In this document: positions 1 to 8,149 of the stretch, in pieces | Numbering within the stretch: the stretch's first letter is position 1 | How the letters are laid out: every line of letters starts with the position of its first letter | From: an uncultured Balneolaceae bacterium | GTDB taxonomy: Bacteria; Bacteroidota; Rhodothermia; Balneolales; Balneolaceae | NCBI GenBank assembly: GCA_938003885.1 | Contig: CALKWT010000235.1 | Location: 1 to 31,944 of the forward strand | Length of the DNA: 31,944 nucleotides | Reading direction: 5' to 3' | Translations under genes and position numbers: made by a program | The notes under the pieces: generated by a model | Told to the model about the DNA's origin: nothing | Seen by the model: the letters and a program-made list of their open reading frames with translations, nothing else | Databases searched by the model: none

Positions 1-45
1 ATAGGTATGTCTTGAATAAATCTCTCTTCTGTCCGATGGTGCTTC

Positions 46-75
46 CAAAAAAAAGCCCCGCGATGAGGCAGGGCT
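46..75 (-). terminator. Rho-independent terminator of the DUF1015-serC unit
   Basis: Read on the minus strand, an 8-bp stem (AGCCCUGC pairing with GCGGGGCU, one G-U) closes a 6-nt loop and is followed directly by a run of eight T. It lies about 100 nt past the serC stop codon and points the right way for that gene. Confidence 0.85.
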
Positions 76-178
76 GACTGACCGGCGATGTTCCGGTATT
101 CAGATTGTAACAGCCGGGAGAAGCAGCTCTGTTGGTACGTTTACACGAATGTGTGTGTGGTACGTTTGGTGCTGCTTA

Positions 179-1258
179 CTAACCGTTCTTGTCTCGGAAC
201 TCCTTCATGAAATCAACGAGTGCCTGGACGCTCTCTTCCGAACATGCGTTGTAGATACTGGCCCGGACTCCGCCTACGCTTCGGTGACCTTTCAGGTTAA
301 CCAGGTTATTTTCGGCAGCTTCCTTTAAAAACTTCTCTTCAAGCTCTTCATTCTGAAGCCTGAAGGTGACGTTCATCTTGGATCTGGATTCTGGTGTAAC
401 CGTTCCACGATAAAACTCGTCGCGATCGATCTCATCATACAGAAGTGCTGATTTCCGTGTATTAAATGCTTCAAAATATTCCAGGCCGCCCTGTTTCTCA
501 ACCCAGTCCAGCACCAGGTTTACCATATAAACCGAAAATACCGGTGGGGTGTTAAACAGTTTTTCGATATGTGTGTTGTAGTTCAGAATCGTGGGAATCG
601 TGCCACTTATCTGCTTCTCCAGGAAAGATTTTCGGATCAGTACAACTGTAACTCCTGCCGGCCCGAGATTTTTCTGGGCTCCCGCGTAGATTATACCGTA
701 CCTGCTGAGGTCCACCGGACGTGAGAGAAAGTCTGAGGATGCATCACAGACAAGCAGGGATCCGTTGCTGTCCGGCTCCGTGGAGAACTGTGTACCGGCA
801 ACGGTGTTGTTGCTTGTAAAGTGAGTATAGGCCGCCTTCGAGGAGAATGTCAGTTCACTATTCTTTGGTATCGAGGTAAAACCACGCTCTTTTCCTGAGA
901 AGGAGAGGTGGACCTGGCCAAAGCTTAAGGCCTCTTTGATCGCTTTAGTGGACCAGGTACCGGTTTCAATATAGTTGGCCGTTCGATCCTTGTTCAAAAA
1001 GTTGAAGGGTACCATCATGAACTGGGTGCTGGCTCCACCTTGCAGAAAAAGGACTTCCCAATCGTCATCGGCTCCGATAATACGTTTCAGACGCTCGGTA
1101 GCCTGTTGGTTGATGGCCGTATATTCGGGGCTCCGATGACTCATTTCCATGATGGAAGCCCCCTTTTGCTGGTAATTTAATAGTTCTGATTCAGCTTGTT
1201 TGAGGACCGGCAGCGGCAGGACAGCTGGGCCGGCACTGAAGTTGTGTACTCTATTCAT
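179..1258 (-). CDS. serC: Phosphoserine aminotransferase
   Basis: PLP-dependent aminotransferase of fold type I. It converts 3-phosphohydroxypyruvate and glutamate to O-phosphoserine and 2-oxoglutarate in cytosolic serine synthesis, and may also serve pyridoxal phosphate synthesis. At 359 residues it matches the usual length of about 360. The N-terminus (HNFSAGPAVLP) and the following EMSHRSPEY are SerC signatures. FLQGGASTQF is the phosphate-binding part, and AGAQKNLGPAG holds the PLP Schiff-base lysine. The C-terminal GHRSVGGVRASIYNA is also typical. The ATG at the upstream end gives the conserved N-terminus; no clear Shine-Dalgarno is seen. It begins 15 nt after the stop of the DUF1015 gene, so the two are probably one transcript. 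Confidence 0.96.
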   Translation of the reverse strand: MNRVHNFSAGPAVLPLPVLKQAESELLNYQQKGASIMEMSHRSPEYTAINQQATERLKRIIGADDDWEVLFLQGGASTQFMMVPFNFLNKDRTANYIETGTWSTKAIKEALSFGQVHLSFSGKERGFTSIPKNSELTFSSKAAYTHFTSNNTVAGTQFSTEPDSNGSLLVCDASSDFLSRPVDLSRYGIIYAGAQKNLGPAGVTVVLIRKSFLEKQISGTIPTILNYNTHIEKLFNTPPVFSVYMVNLVLDWVEKQGGLEYFEAFNTRKSALLYDEIDRDEFYRGTVTPESRSKMNVTFRLQNEELEEKFLKEAAENNLVNLKGHRSVGGVRASIYNACSEESVQALVDFMKEFRDKNG

Positions 1259-1273
1259 AATAATATTCGAAGA

Positions 1274-2482
1274 TTAAAATGTGTGGACGATAAAGCCTGA
1301 TTTTATTTTTGGTTCAAACCAGGTGGATTTAGGCGGCATCAGTTCACCTGCATCAGATGTATCGATCAACTCCTGAGTGGTGGTCGGATACATGCTGATG
1401 GCGAGTTCGAACTCACCGCTGTTTACTATTTTTTCAAGCTCTTCCGTACCTCTGATTCCTCCAATAAAATCGATTCGTTCATCAGTTCTCGGATTTTCAA
1501 TCCCAAAAACAGGCTCAAGAACTCCCGACTGCAGTCGGGCTACATCCAGGGAGGAGGCTATTTGGGAATTTTGGGCTTCGGGTAGTGGCATGGACCACCA
1601 CGCCTCGTTGTAATAGATAGAAACAATTCCTCTTGAAGAAGGTTCCTTTTCTTCTGACCGGACCAGGCCTAAATCCTGTAGTTTTCTGAACTGCTCTGAA
1701 CTACACGTCTTGATGACCCTGTTGTATGGCAGAATTTTCATCTGATTCATCGGAAACAAGACGACAGGGAAATACTCAAATTCTGACTCTCCGGGAAATG
1801 ACTTTGTTTCATTTCGCAGGGTTTCAGCCACACGTGAGGCACTCTTGCAACGATGATGCCCATCCGCAATGTACAGCTTCTCAATTTTTGAAAATGCTTC
1901 GACAAAATCAGAAGCGTTATCTGTCTTCCATATTCTGTGAATTACCCCTCTTTCACCCACATGTTCTATAAATGGCGGGGTGGTAATGATGAGCTTTTCC
2001 ATCAGGAACTGGACATCTGAAGTATCCTCATAAGTAAGCATCACTGGTTCTGCATGGGCTTTTTGAGTGAGAATATGGCGGGTACGGTCATCCTCTTTAT
2101 CGGGGCGGGTCAGCTCATGTTTTAAAATCACATTGTTGTCGTAATCCTGAACCGATGCACAGGTAAAAACTCCTGTCTGAACGTGATCCTCCTCTTCCAT
2201 CTGATAAAGATAGATAGAGGGTTTACTATCCTGAATAAAAAGATCGGACTGCAGAAGTCGATTTAAATTTTTTGCTCCTTTATCATATACTTCATCTGCA
2301 TAGAAGGGAGTGGAGTCCGGGAGATCAATTTCCGGGCGAATTACATGAAGGAAACTGTCAGGTTTGCCTTTTGAGAGATCTCTTGCTTCTTCTGTACTGA
2401 TAACATCATACGGAGGGCAAGCCACTTCATCCGCTTTTTCAGGTAACGGAAGCCAGCCCTTGAATGGGTGAATAATTGCCAT
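1274..2482 (-). CDS. DUF1015 (COG4198) family protein, possible serine-pathway enzyme
   Basis: A 402-residue soluble protein of the uncharacterised DUF1015 family, recognised from its N-terminus (HPFKGWLP, then CPPYDVIS) and the central motif IADGHHRCKSA at about residues 205-215. I know of no proven function. The DGHHR motif resembles the DGHxR signature of ParB/sulfiredoxin-fold free-serine kinases (SerK, SbnI). Together with its position immediately upstream of serC, this suggests a role in serine or phosphoserine metabolism; that step is inference. It has no signal peptide or membrane segment. A Bacteroidota-type promoter candidate lies 17 nt upstream of the ATG. The gene is divergent from the DUF1844 gene. 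Confidence 0.88.
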   Translation of the reverse strand: MAIIHPFKGWLPLPEKADEVACPPYDVISTEEARDLSKGKPDSFLHVIRPEIDLPDSTPFYADEVYDKGAKNLNRLLQSDLFIQDSKPSIYLYQMEEEDHVQTGVFTCASVQDYDNNVILKHELTRPDKEDDRTRHILTQKAHAEPVMLTYEDTSDVQFLMEKLIITTPPFIEHVGERGVIHRIWKTDNASDFVEAFSKIEKLYIADGHHRCKSASRVAETLRNETKSFPGESEFEYFPVVLFPMNQMKILPYNRVIKTCSSEQFRKLQDLGLVRSEEKEPSSRGIVSIYYNEAWWSMPLPEAQNSQIASSLDVARLQSGVLEPVFGIENPRTDERIDFIGGIRGTEELEKIVNSGEFELAISMYPTTTQELIDTSDAGELMPPKSTWFEPKIKSGFIVHTF

Positions 2483-2498
2483 TAATTTATGGGTTTTG

Positions 2499-2532
2499 CA
2501 AATTTAAAGGTTAATCAGGGTAAGTATACAAA
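2499..2532 (-). promoter_or_regulatory. Candidate Bacteroidota-type promoter for DUF1015-serC
   Basis: On the minus strand there is TTTG at 2532-2529, a 22-nt spacer and TAAATTTG at 2506-2499, an exact match to the TAnnTTTG -7 element. It lies in the 88-nt divergent intergenic gap. The implied leader before the ATG at 2482 would be very short, about 10 nt. Confidence 0.45.
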
Positions 2533-2570
2533 CTCTTTACCTTTTCATCTTCATCAAATAAAAATTTAAT

Positions 2571-2900
2571 ATGGATCAGAAAAGTATGGAAAATCAGAAA
2601 AAGCCAAATGGGGAAAACCTGAGTACCGATCAACAGCAGCAACTTCTATTTCTTATGCTGGTTCAGCAACATGAACAGATCGCGATGATGGGGATGGGGA
2701 AAGTGAAAAACCCGGCCACCGATAAAATTGAACGCGATTTGAAGTCTGCCAAATATGCGATTGATACACTGGTCATGCTGGAAAAATTTACTGAAGGGAA
2801 CATCACAGGGGAGCTTAAGGATTATCTGCAGCAGACACTTACAAACTTACGGCTCAACTATGTGGATGAGAAGAAAAAAGAATCGTCTGAGGAATCCTGA
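2571..2900 (+). CDS. DUF1844 family small protein
   Basis: A 109-residue acidic cytosolic protein of the DUF1844 type. The hydrophobic, glutamine-rich helix QQLLFLMLVQQHEQIAMMGM is followed by the conserved segment with a K-N-P-T/A-D motif (KVKNPATDKIERDL). A helical part (YAIDTLVMLEKFTEGN) and a charged tail follow. The family has no established function. The N-terminal 20 residues are polar and low in complexity. The start has an A/T-rich leader and no Shine-Dalgarno sequence. A Nudix gene follows after 24 nt, so the two are likely co-transcribed. It diverges from DUF1015. Confidence 0.8.
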   Translation: MDQKSMENQKKPNGENLSTDQQQQLLFLMLVQQHEQIAMMGMGKVKNPATDKIERDLKSAKYAIDTLVMLEKFTEGNITGELKDYLQQTLTNLRLNYVDEKKKESSEES

Positions 2901-2924
2901 GTCTCTCAGACCGGATCTTTACTA

Positions 2925-3377
2925 ATGAATTCAGACCAAGTTGTAGAATCAGAAGGAGAAGCTTTCATCGAAATAGATGCGGCGGGTGGTGCCGTCTGTC
3001 GGTTTTTGAATCACAAACCCCAGGTTCTCCTCATAAGACGTAATGGTATCTGGGATCTGCCCAAAGGGAAAAAAGAGCCCGGAGAGAGTGCAATGGAGTG
3101 TGCACGCCGTGAAGTGGAAGAAGAGACCGGCATCCGCGGCATTATTGTGAAGGAATATTTAGGCACCACCCGACACAGCTATCAGCAGGATGGTCAAAAT
3201 ATCGAGAAGAAAACGTTCTGGTATCTGATGCAGGCTGAAGATGACAAAAAATTGTTGCCCCAAAAAGAAGAGGGGATCACACAGGTGGCCTGGACGAATC
3301 TGGAGGAAGCTCTAAAACAAGTTGGTTTTCAGAACCTAAAGGAGATACTTGAGAAGGTAAGAGACCGGATCGCCTGA
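2925..3377 (+). CDS. Nudix hydrolase
   Basis: A 150-residue Nudix-fold pyrophosphohydrolase. The full Nudix box GX5EX7REUXEEXGU is present at residues 48-70, starting at GKKEPGE and ending in REVEEETGI, with the metal-binding glutamates intact. Just before it, NGIWDLPKGK is the usual entry to the box. The substrate cannot be told from sequence: housecleaning of oxidised or non-canonical nucleotides, dinucleoside polyphosphates or a nucleotide sugar are all possible. The family makes a nucleoside monophosphate-type product from NDP-X. It is second in a two-gene unit with the DUF1844 gene. No T-tailed terminator is seen right after it. Confidence 0.92.
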   Translation: MNSDQVVESEGEAFIEIDAAGGAVCRFLNHKPQVLLIRRNGIWDLPKGKKEPGESAMECARREVEEETGIRGIIVKEYLGTTRHSYQQDGQNIEKKTFWYLMQAEDDKKLLPQKEEGITQVAWTNLEEALKQVGFQNLKEILEKVRDRIA

Positions 3378-3642
3378 GGGGGCAGTTCGGGTTGCCCTGG
3401 TGTGAAGGTCTATTATTCTTAATACTGAGAGAAGTATGGAGTGAATAGAACACATAGAGAGTTTATAGGGGATGGACTGGCTGAAATGCCGTATCGTAAG
3501 CAAAGTGGCTGATAGAGTGATCAGATTACTCGAAAGTGAGACCTGCTCAAATTCTGAGTGAGGGTGGAGATTGGGTTAATGGGGGAAGGAGTATGGATGG
3601 AAGAAAGAGATGTACTGGAACTGGCAGGACTCGCATCAAAAT
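3378..3642. other. Intergenic region, no gene recognised
   Basis: Between the Nudix gene and the tonB terminator. A short hairpin (GGGCA at 3380-3384 with TGCCC at 3393-3397) follows the Nudix stop but has no T tract. The remainder is purine-rich on the plus strand. I see no convincing reading frame, repeat or RNA motif. Confidence 0.5.
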
Positions 3643-3680
3643 AAAAAAAGGGTGTGATGAAAAGAACTCCATCACACCCT
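3643..3680 (-). terminator. Rho-independent terminator of tonB
   Basis: A perfect 11-bp stem (AGGGTGTGATG at 3649-3659 with its complement at 3670-3680) and a 10-nt loop. On the minus strand it is followed by a T run (A tract 3643-3649 on the plus strand). It starts 30 nt after the tonB stop. Confidence 0.88.
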
Positions 3681-3709
3681 TCTGATAAACGGTTTAAGCT
3701 AAATTGCTT

Positions 3710-4366
3710 TTAATTCTGCAATCTGAAGAAAATAGGGAGACTGTACTGAACACGTACAGGGCGTCCTCGCTGCATACCAGGAGTGAATTTTGCCTGGCTG
3801 ACAACTCTCAAGGCTTCCTCATCCGCACCGCCGCCAATACCTCTGACAACGACAGGGTTTTCAACTTCCCCACGTTCGTTCACAATAAACTGAATGTGTA
3901 CTCGCCCTTCAATACCTGCACGTCTCGCCATTTCAGGATAACGGATCTTACTTTGGAGCTCACCAAGGCCACCGATCAGTTCAGGCATCTGCTCTACAAC
4001 GACAAAGAAATCCTCTTCAGGTTCTTCTTCGGCTGGTGGTGGAGGTGGTGGTGGCATATCCAGCGAACCACCCAGATCGAGTTCGCCGATATCAATAGTA
4101 ACGTCTTCAATAATCTGATCATTCGGAACTTCTACCGGAACCGGCTGACGGGGTGGTGGTGGCGGTGTTTCAATTTGCCGGGTCTGGATAATTTCTTCCA
4201 TCTCAACAATCTCCTGCTCGTCCAGAACGATCACTTCAGGAGCTTCGGAAACCCAGTCAAGTTTTACTACACCAATACAAATTAAGAGAGTTAAAAGAAG
4301 TCCGACCTGAAGAAATACTGTGTAGTAATTCTTTAAATCAGCTTCGGGTTTTTTACGTTCAATCAT
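3710..4366 (-). CDS. tonB: Energy transducer TonB
   Basis: A 218-residue inner-membrane protein that passes proton-motive energy from ExbB/ExbD to TonB-dependent outer-membrane receptors. Residues 15-36 form one N-terminal transmembrane helix after a short charged cytoplasmic start (MIERKKPEAD). The periplasmic spacer has two polyproline runs (five Pro near 68-72, seven near 105-111) and acidic stretches. The C-terminal TonB domain covers about 125-218: ELQSKIRYPEMARRAGIEGR, then KFTPGMQRGRPVRVQYSLPI. No exbB or exbD is adjacent. It is last in the run proS-nnr-vanZ-tonB, but a 116-nt gap with its own promoter-like sequence suggests partly separate expression. Confidence 0.93.
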   Translation of the reverse strand: MIERKKPEADLKNYYTVFLQVGLLLTLLICIGVVKLDWVSEAPEVIVLDEQEIVEMEEIIQTRQIETPPPPPRQPVPVEVPNDQIIEDVTIDIGELDLGGSLDMPPPPPPPAEEEPEEDFFVVVEQMPELIGGLGELQSKIRYPEMARRAGIEGRVHIQFIVNERGEVENPVVVRGIGGGADEEALRVVSQAKFTPGMQRGRPVRVQYSLPIFFRLQN

Positions 4367-4409
4367 GGGAATAAGAGTTTTCGGTTGTCAATGCATCTGT
4401 ACCTGTTGA

Positions 4410-4439
4410 AGTATAAATTATTTTCCTGTAATTGTCCAA
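4410..4439 (-). promoter_or_regulatory. Candidate promoter for tonB
   Basis: Minus strand TTGGAC (4439-4434), an 18-nt spacer and TATACT (4415-4410). This fits a sigma-70-like -35/-10 pair. It also fits loosely as TTG and TAnnCTTC of the Bacteroidota type. The predicted start site lies about 35-40 nt before the tonB ATG. Confidence 0.5.
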
Positions 4440-4482
4440 CGATTCAACAAGAGAATTCTTATGATGAACCCGTGAGATTTTT

Positions 4483-4881
4483 CTATGCTGAGTTTTTTTG
4501 TAAATGGGGCTTCATAACTTTCAGAACCGCAACTGCCACAAGGCAGCCCAGAATGTCTGCAATCGCGTCTGCGTAATCGGGCGTCCTTCCATGCTCCATC
4601 CAGCCCTGCAATAATTCAATGCATATACCGAACAGGCTTCCGGTAAAGAATACAAGGTATAAATTTACGTACGTCTTTTTAAAACTGTTTATTAACAGCC
4701 CGTAAGAGAGGCTCCAGACAAAAAACACCATGAAGTGTCCAAGCTTGTCGTACTCATAGATTGCAAAGCTGCCTATCCTGTCTGATGGCATCAGCGTCAT
4801 GTAGAGGATCAGCACTGTTATCGCGAGAAAGGTGTAGGTAACCGCTACTCGGTTATTCAAAAACTTATATATCAAATTCAT
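4483..4881 (-). CDS. VanZ-like membrane protein
   Basis: A 132-residue polytopic inner-membrane protein with about four hydrophobic segments. VanZ-family signatures are DKLGHFMVFFVWSL near residues 45-58 and GICIELLQGWMEHGRTPDYAD near 85-105, followed by IADILGC. VanZ of enterococci gives low-level teicoplanin resistance, but stand-alone family members have no settled role. Its ATG overlaps the stop of the nnr gene by 4 nt (ATGA), so translation is probably coupled. In related genomes, as I recall, VanZ-like genes often sit next to tonB, as here. Confidence 0.85.
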   Translation of the reverse strand: MNLIYKFLNNRVAVTYTFLAITVLILYMTLMPSDRIGSFAIYEYDKLGHFMVFFVWSLSYGLLINSFKKTYVNLYLVFFTGSLFGICIELLQGWMEHGRTPDYADAIADILGCLVAVAVLKVMKPHLQKNSA

Positions 4882-6401
4882 CCTTCAATAAGCTGGAGAG
4901 GGTTGAAACTCTTTGGTGAATTTAAACGGAGGTAGGAATCATATGATCCGTACAAGGTTGAGGTGACAGCACGGGGAAAAGAGTTGTCTATAGAATAATG
5001 AGCTGCAATAGATCCTGTCAGGTAATCGCCAAACCCTGCCTTTGTGAACATGGAGGTGGCATAACCGGTAATCATCCGTCTGTTTTCGGGATCGGCAAAG
5101 AGGGTGGGGTATCCTTTCAGTAGAATACCTGCATTTAGAGATCCGGCAAGCCGGGTGATCTCTTCCAATTTCTGATAGTCATCGCTGGAGTGAATCCCCA
5201 GGTAGTTTCTGGCCTCCCCGGGGTGAGGGGTCAGCAGCCACGGTTGAGAGTGCTCAGGCTTTTGAAACGATGAATCAGAAAAAAGTTTCAGGGCGTCTGC
5301 ATCCAGCACAGCAGGTCCGGTGTACTGACTGAGAATGGCTTTCAGACAATTCGTCGTATCAGGGTGAGTTCCAGTCCCGGGGCCCGCTACTAAAACACCC
5401 GGCCTTTTTTCCAGATTCCCGAGAATTTTTTGCTGGTGAGGGGTTCTGTAAAAAGTATCGTTCTCTTCACCAAGGGGAATTTTAATAATGCCGGGCAAGG
5501 TGATCTCGTAGGCAGGGAGTAATTTTTTCGGGGCATAGAGAAAAACTGCACCTGCGCCCTGCTGAACTGCACTTTTGGCTGCAATAATCGCAGCTCCTGT
5601 CAGCCCCTGCGACCCCGCCAACAGATGTACCACACCCTTGTCATATTTATGAACAGCGCGGCGGACGGGTTCCGGGATGCTCTCAAATAACTCTTTGTTC
5701 AGGAGGTGGACGTCACTTTTCAAAAGGGAGGCGGGAAACGGGAGCCGGATCAGGTGCACTTCACCGGTATAGCGGGAGGCTCCATTCAGATAGAACCCTG
5801 TCTTGTTGGTACCAAAGGTCACTGTGTGGGTGGCTTCAATACAGGCTCCGGGAGCTTGTCCGGTTGTTCCAATAAGCCCGGACGGGATGTCCATGGCGTA
5901 AATCGGTTTTCCTGCATCATTTAATTTCAGGATGATTTCTAAAGCTGGAGCCCGGGGCTCATCCGCAAGGCCGGTTCCAAAAATACCGTCTACGATGTAG
6001 TCCGCCTTTGATATCTCCCTGAGGCCCTCTTCCGGATTGTCATGGAATCGAATCCGGGAGCTCTCCTTCGCGATTTTTTTCAAGATCTCATAATTCCGCC
6101 CTGTATCCTCTGAGAGTTCCTCTCTCTTATGTAACAATACAATCTCAGCTCTATGCCTGTACTGGTCGACAAGGTAGCGGGCTGCGGCGAGTGCATCGCC
6201 CCCGTTATTTCCCTTACCGCAAATAAAGATTCCAGAGCCTTCAGGCTGTTGTATCTCCGATATGATCCCTGCGGCCCCGGCAGCGGCAATCTCCATCAAG
6301 GTGAATCCGCTGATGCCATACTCCCGGATGGTTTTCTGATCCATCTCCCGGGTCTGTTCCGTGGTGAAAAGCCGGGAGATGAGCGGGGTGTTCAGGGTCA
6401 T
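4878..6401 (-). CDS. nnr: Bifunctional NAD(P)H-hydrate epimerase / ADP-dependent NAD(P)HX dehydratase
   Basis: A 507-residue metabolite-repair enzyme that epimerises and dehydrates the damaged cofactors NADHX and NADPHX back to NAD(P)H. The N-terminal YjeF_N (Rossmann) epimerase covers about 1-215. It has the GISGFTLME entry, the loop CGKGNNGGDALAAARYL, YIVDGIFGTGL and MDIPSGLIGTTG. The C-terminal carbohydrate-kinase-like dehydratase covers about 235-505, with GSQGLTGAAIIAAKSA, VAGPGTGT, VLDADALKL, LLTPHPGEA and LLKGYPT. The usual GMGDVLTG nucleotide loop reads AGFGDYLTGSI, so the catalytic Gly-Asp is kept but flanking residues differ. The gene lies 22 nt after proS and overlaps vanZ by 4 nt. 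Confidence 0.93.
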   Translation of the reverse strand: MTLNTPLISRLFTTEQTREMDQKTIREYGISGFTLMEIAAAGAAGIISEIQQPEGSGIFICGKGNNGGDALAAARYLVDQYRHRAEIVLLHKREELSEDTGRNYEILKKIAKESSRIRFHDNPEEGLREISKADYIVDGIFGTGLADEPRAPALEIILKLNDAGKPIYAMDIPSGLIGTTGQAPGACIEATHTVTFGTNKTGFYLNGASRYTGEVHLIRLPFPASLLKSDVHLLNKELFESIPEPVRRAVHKYDKGVVHLLAGSQGLTGAAIIAAKSAVQQGAGAVFLYAPKKLLPAYEITLPGIIKIPLGEENDTFYRTPHQQKILGNLEKRPGVLVAGPGTGTHPDTTNCLKAILSQYTGPAVLDADALKLFSDSSFQKPEHSQPWLLTPHPGEARNYLGIHSSDDYQKLEEITRLAGSLNAGILLKGYPTLFADPENRRMITGYATSMFTKAGFGDYLTGSIAAHYSIDNSFPRAVTSTLYGSYDSYLRLNSPKSFNPLQLIEG

Positions 6402-6423
6402 ACGTGTCGGGAGTTATCTTAAC

Positions 6424-7893
6424 TTAATAGGAGATGGCAAACAGAACCCGTTGTGAAGATGGCTTGCCTGTTACCATGCACTTTCCTTCTTCTTTTTCAC
6501 CATCTAAAGGTATACAGCGGATTGTCGCTTTGGTTTCATCTTTAATTTTTTTCTCCGTCTCCTCGGTTCCATCCCAGTGGGCATAGATAAACCCACCTTT
6601 CTGCTCCAGAACGTTTTTGAACTCTTCGTAACTGTCTGCAAAGCTGGTCCTTTCATCCCGCCTCTTCAGGGCAGCCTGGAACAGGTCATTCTGAATGGTG
6701 TCTAACAACGCTGAAATATGTCCGGCGAGTCCCTCCCTGGAGATAATGTTTTTTTCCAGAGTATCGCGTCTGGCCAGTTCCACGTTGTTATTTTCCAGGT
6801 CCCGAGGACCGACTGCAATCCGGAGCGGAATGCCCTGAGCTTCGTATTCGGCAAACTTCCATCCCGGTTTCACATTCTCACGTCTGTCCAGTTTTACAGA
6901 AACTCCCGCCTCTTTCAGCTCATCCATGATCGTCTGGGCATACTCCAACAGACGGTCCCGCTGCTCATCACTACGATAAATAGGAACAATCACGACTTGC
7001 GTTGGAGCCAGTTTTGGAGGAAGAACCAGTCCGTGGTCGTCTGAATGGGTCATAATAAGACCCCCGATCAGCCGGGTGGACACACCCCAGCTCGTTGCCC
7101 ATACATATTTGTGCTCTCCATCCGTATCCTGAAACTTCACGTCAAACGCTTTCGCAAAATTTTTGCCGAGGAAATGAGAGGTGCCCGCCTGGAGGGCTTT
7201 TCCATCTTGCATCAGAGCTTCTATACAGTAAGTTTCCACGGCCCCTGCAAATCTTTCCGAGGCAGTCTTAATTCCTGTAATTACAGGCATTGCCATAAAC
7301 TCCTCCGCAAAGGTTTTGTACACATTCAGCATCTTAAGGGTCTCTTCGATCGCTTCCTCCTTAGAGGCATGGGCCGTATGCCCTTCTTGCCATAGAAACT
7401 CCATGGTACGCAAAAAGAGCCGGGTCCGCATCTCCCAACGAACCACATTTGCCCATTGGTTAATCAGTATTGGCAGGTCCCTGTAAGACTGGATCCAATT
7501 CCTGTAAGCATCCCATATAATGGTTTCAGAGGTCGGGCGGACGATCAGCTCTTCCTCCAGTTGGGAGTCGGGATCGACAATCACCCCGCCCTCAACACTT
7601 TTCAGGCGGCTGTGCGTGACAATAGCACACTCCTTGGCGAAACCTTCTACATGCTGCGCCTCACGGGAGAGAAATGATTTAGGTATAAAGAGAGGGAAGT
7701 AGGCATTTTCGTGGCCGGTATCTTTGAACATCTTATCCAGTGCTGCCTGGATATTTTCCCATAGGGCATAGCCGGTCGGGCGGATGATCATCGATCCCCG
7801 GACGGGTGAATGGTCTGCCAGTTTCGCTTCCCTAATGACATCAAGGTACCATTGAGAGTAATCTTTGTCCCTGTTAGTGATATGTTTTGACAT
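6424..7893 (-). CDS. proS: Prolyl-tRNA synthetase, archaeal/eukaryotic-type (ProS type 3)
   Basis: A 489-residue class II aminoacyl-tRNA synthetase that charges tRNA-Pro. The length and the lack of the long bacterial editing insertion mark the short, archaeal-like form. It opens with the typical KDYSQWYLDVIREAKLADHS, then motif 1 (GSMIIRPTGYALWENIQ), motif 2 around VRPTSETIIWDAY and WANVVRWEMRTRLFLRT, and motif 3 in TRLIGGLIMTHSDDHGL. A C-terminal anticodon-binding domain follows (APTQVVIVPIYRS). The extra C-terminal domain ends in the family's characteristic terminal tyrosine (LFAISY). Only two cysteines remain in the usual zinc site region (RCIP and GKCMV). It heads the nnr-vanZ cluster. 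Confidence 0.96.
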   Translation of the reverse strand: MSKHITNRDKDYSQWYLDVIREAKLADHSPVRGSMIIRPTGYALWENIQAALDKMFKDTGHENAYFPLFIPKSFLSREAQHVEGFAKECAIVTHSRLKSVEGGVIVDPDSQLEEELIVRPTSETIIWDAYRNWIQSYRDLPILINQWANVVRWEMRTRLFLRTMEFLWQEGHTAHASKEEAIEETLKMLNVYKTFAEEFMAMPVITGIKTASERFAGAVETYCIEALMQDGKALQAGTSHFLGKNFAKAFDVKFQDTDGEHKYVWATSWGVSTRLIGGLIMTHSDDHGLVLPPKLAPTQVVIVPIYRSDEQRDRLLEYAQTIMDELKEAGVSVKLDRRENVKPGWKFAEYEAQGIPLRIAVGPRDLENNNVELARRDTLEKNIISREGLAGHISALLDTIQNDLFQAALKRRDERTSFADSYEEFKNVLEQKGGFIYAHWDGTEETEKKIKDETKATIRCIPLDGEKEEGKCMVTGKPSSQRVLFAISY

Positions 7894-8075
7894 GCGTTTT
7901 GAATCTCTGTAATTGTTCTTTCTTTCAGAATAACAAGATATAAAATACCTGAGTGATATAAGAACAGTGTTTCCTCGGAGCCGTTCCTGTTATAAGATAT
8001 GATTTTGAAAATTATTTAATTTCAGGTGTTCAACTTATCGAAAAAAATTTTATATTATCAGTCTTTGAAAAATAC

Positions 8076-8149
8076 GGCGTGGTAGCTCAGTAGGTGAGAG
8101 CGTCGGACTCATAACCCGAAGGTCGGCGGTTCGAATCCGCCCCACGCTA
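8076..8149 (+). tRNA. tRNA-Met (anticodon CAT), elongator-like
   Basis: A complete cloverleaf. Acceptor 8076-8082 pairs with 8142-8148 (the first pair is G-U). The D stem is GCTC/GAGC with a 9-nt loop containing GG. Anticodon stem 8103-8107/8115-8119 has loop CTCATAA, giving CAT. The T arm GGCGG-TTCGAAT-CCGCC is perfect, and the discriminator is A8149. CCA is not encoded. The D stem has pyrimidine 11 and purine 24, unlike initiators, and the lowest anticodon pair is A-C where initiators have G-C. It is therefore probably elongator Met. A lysidine-modified tRNA-Ile cannot be fully excluded. Confidence 0.93.

Noticed and set aside
3704..4285. Long plus-strand frame opposite tonB
   Set aside because: It is the antisense shadow of the tonB coding sequence; its Trp-rich run comes from the complement of the polyproline codons.
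4878..6401. Loss of an Asp in the epimerase motif DIPSGLxxxTG
   Set aside because: From memory, E. coli YjeF also lacks an Asp there (DIPSGLLAETG), so this is not unusual.
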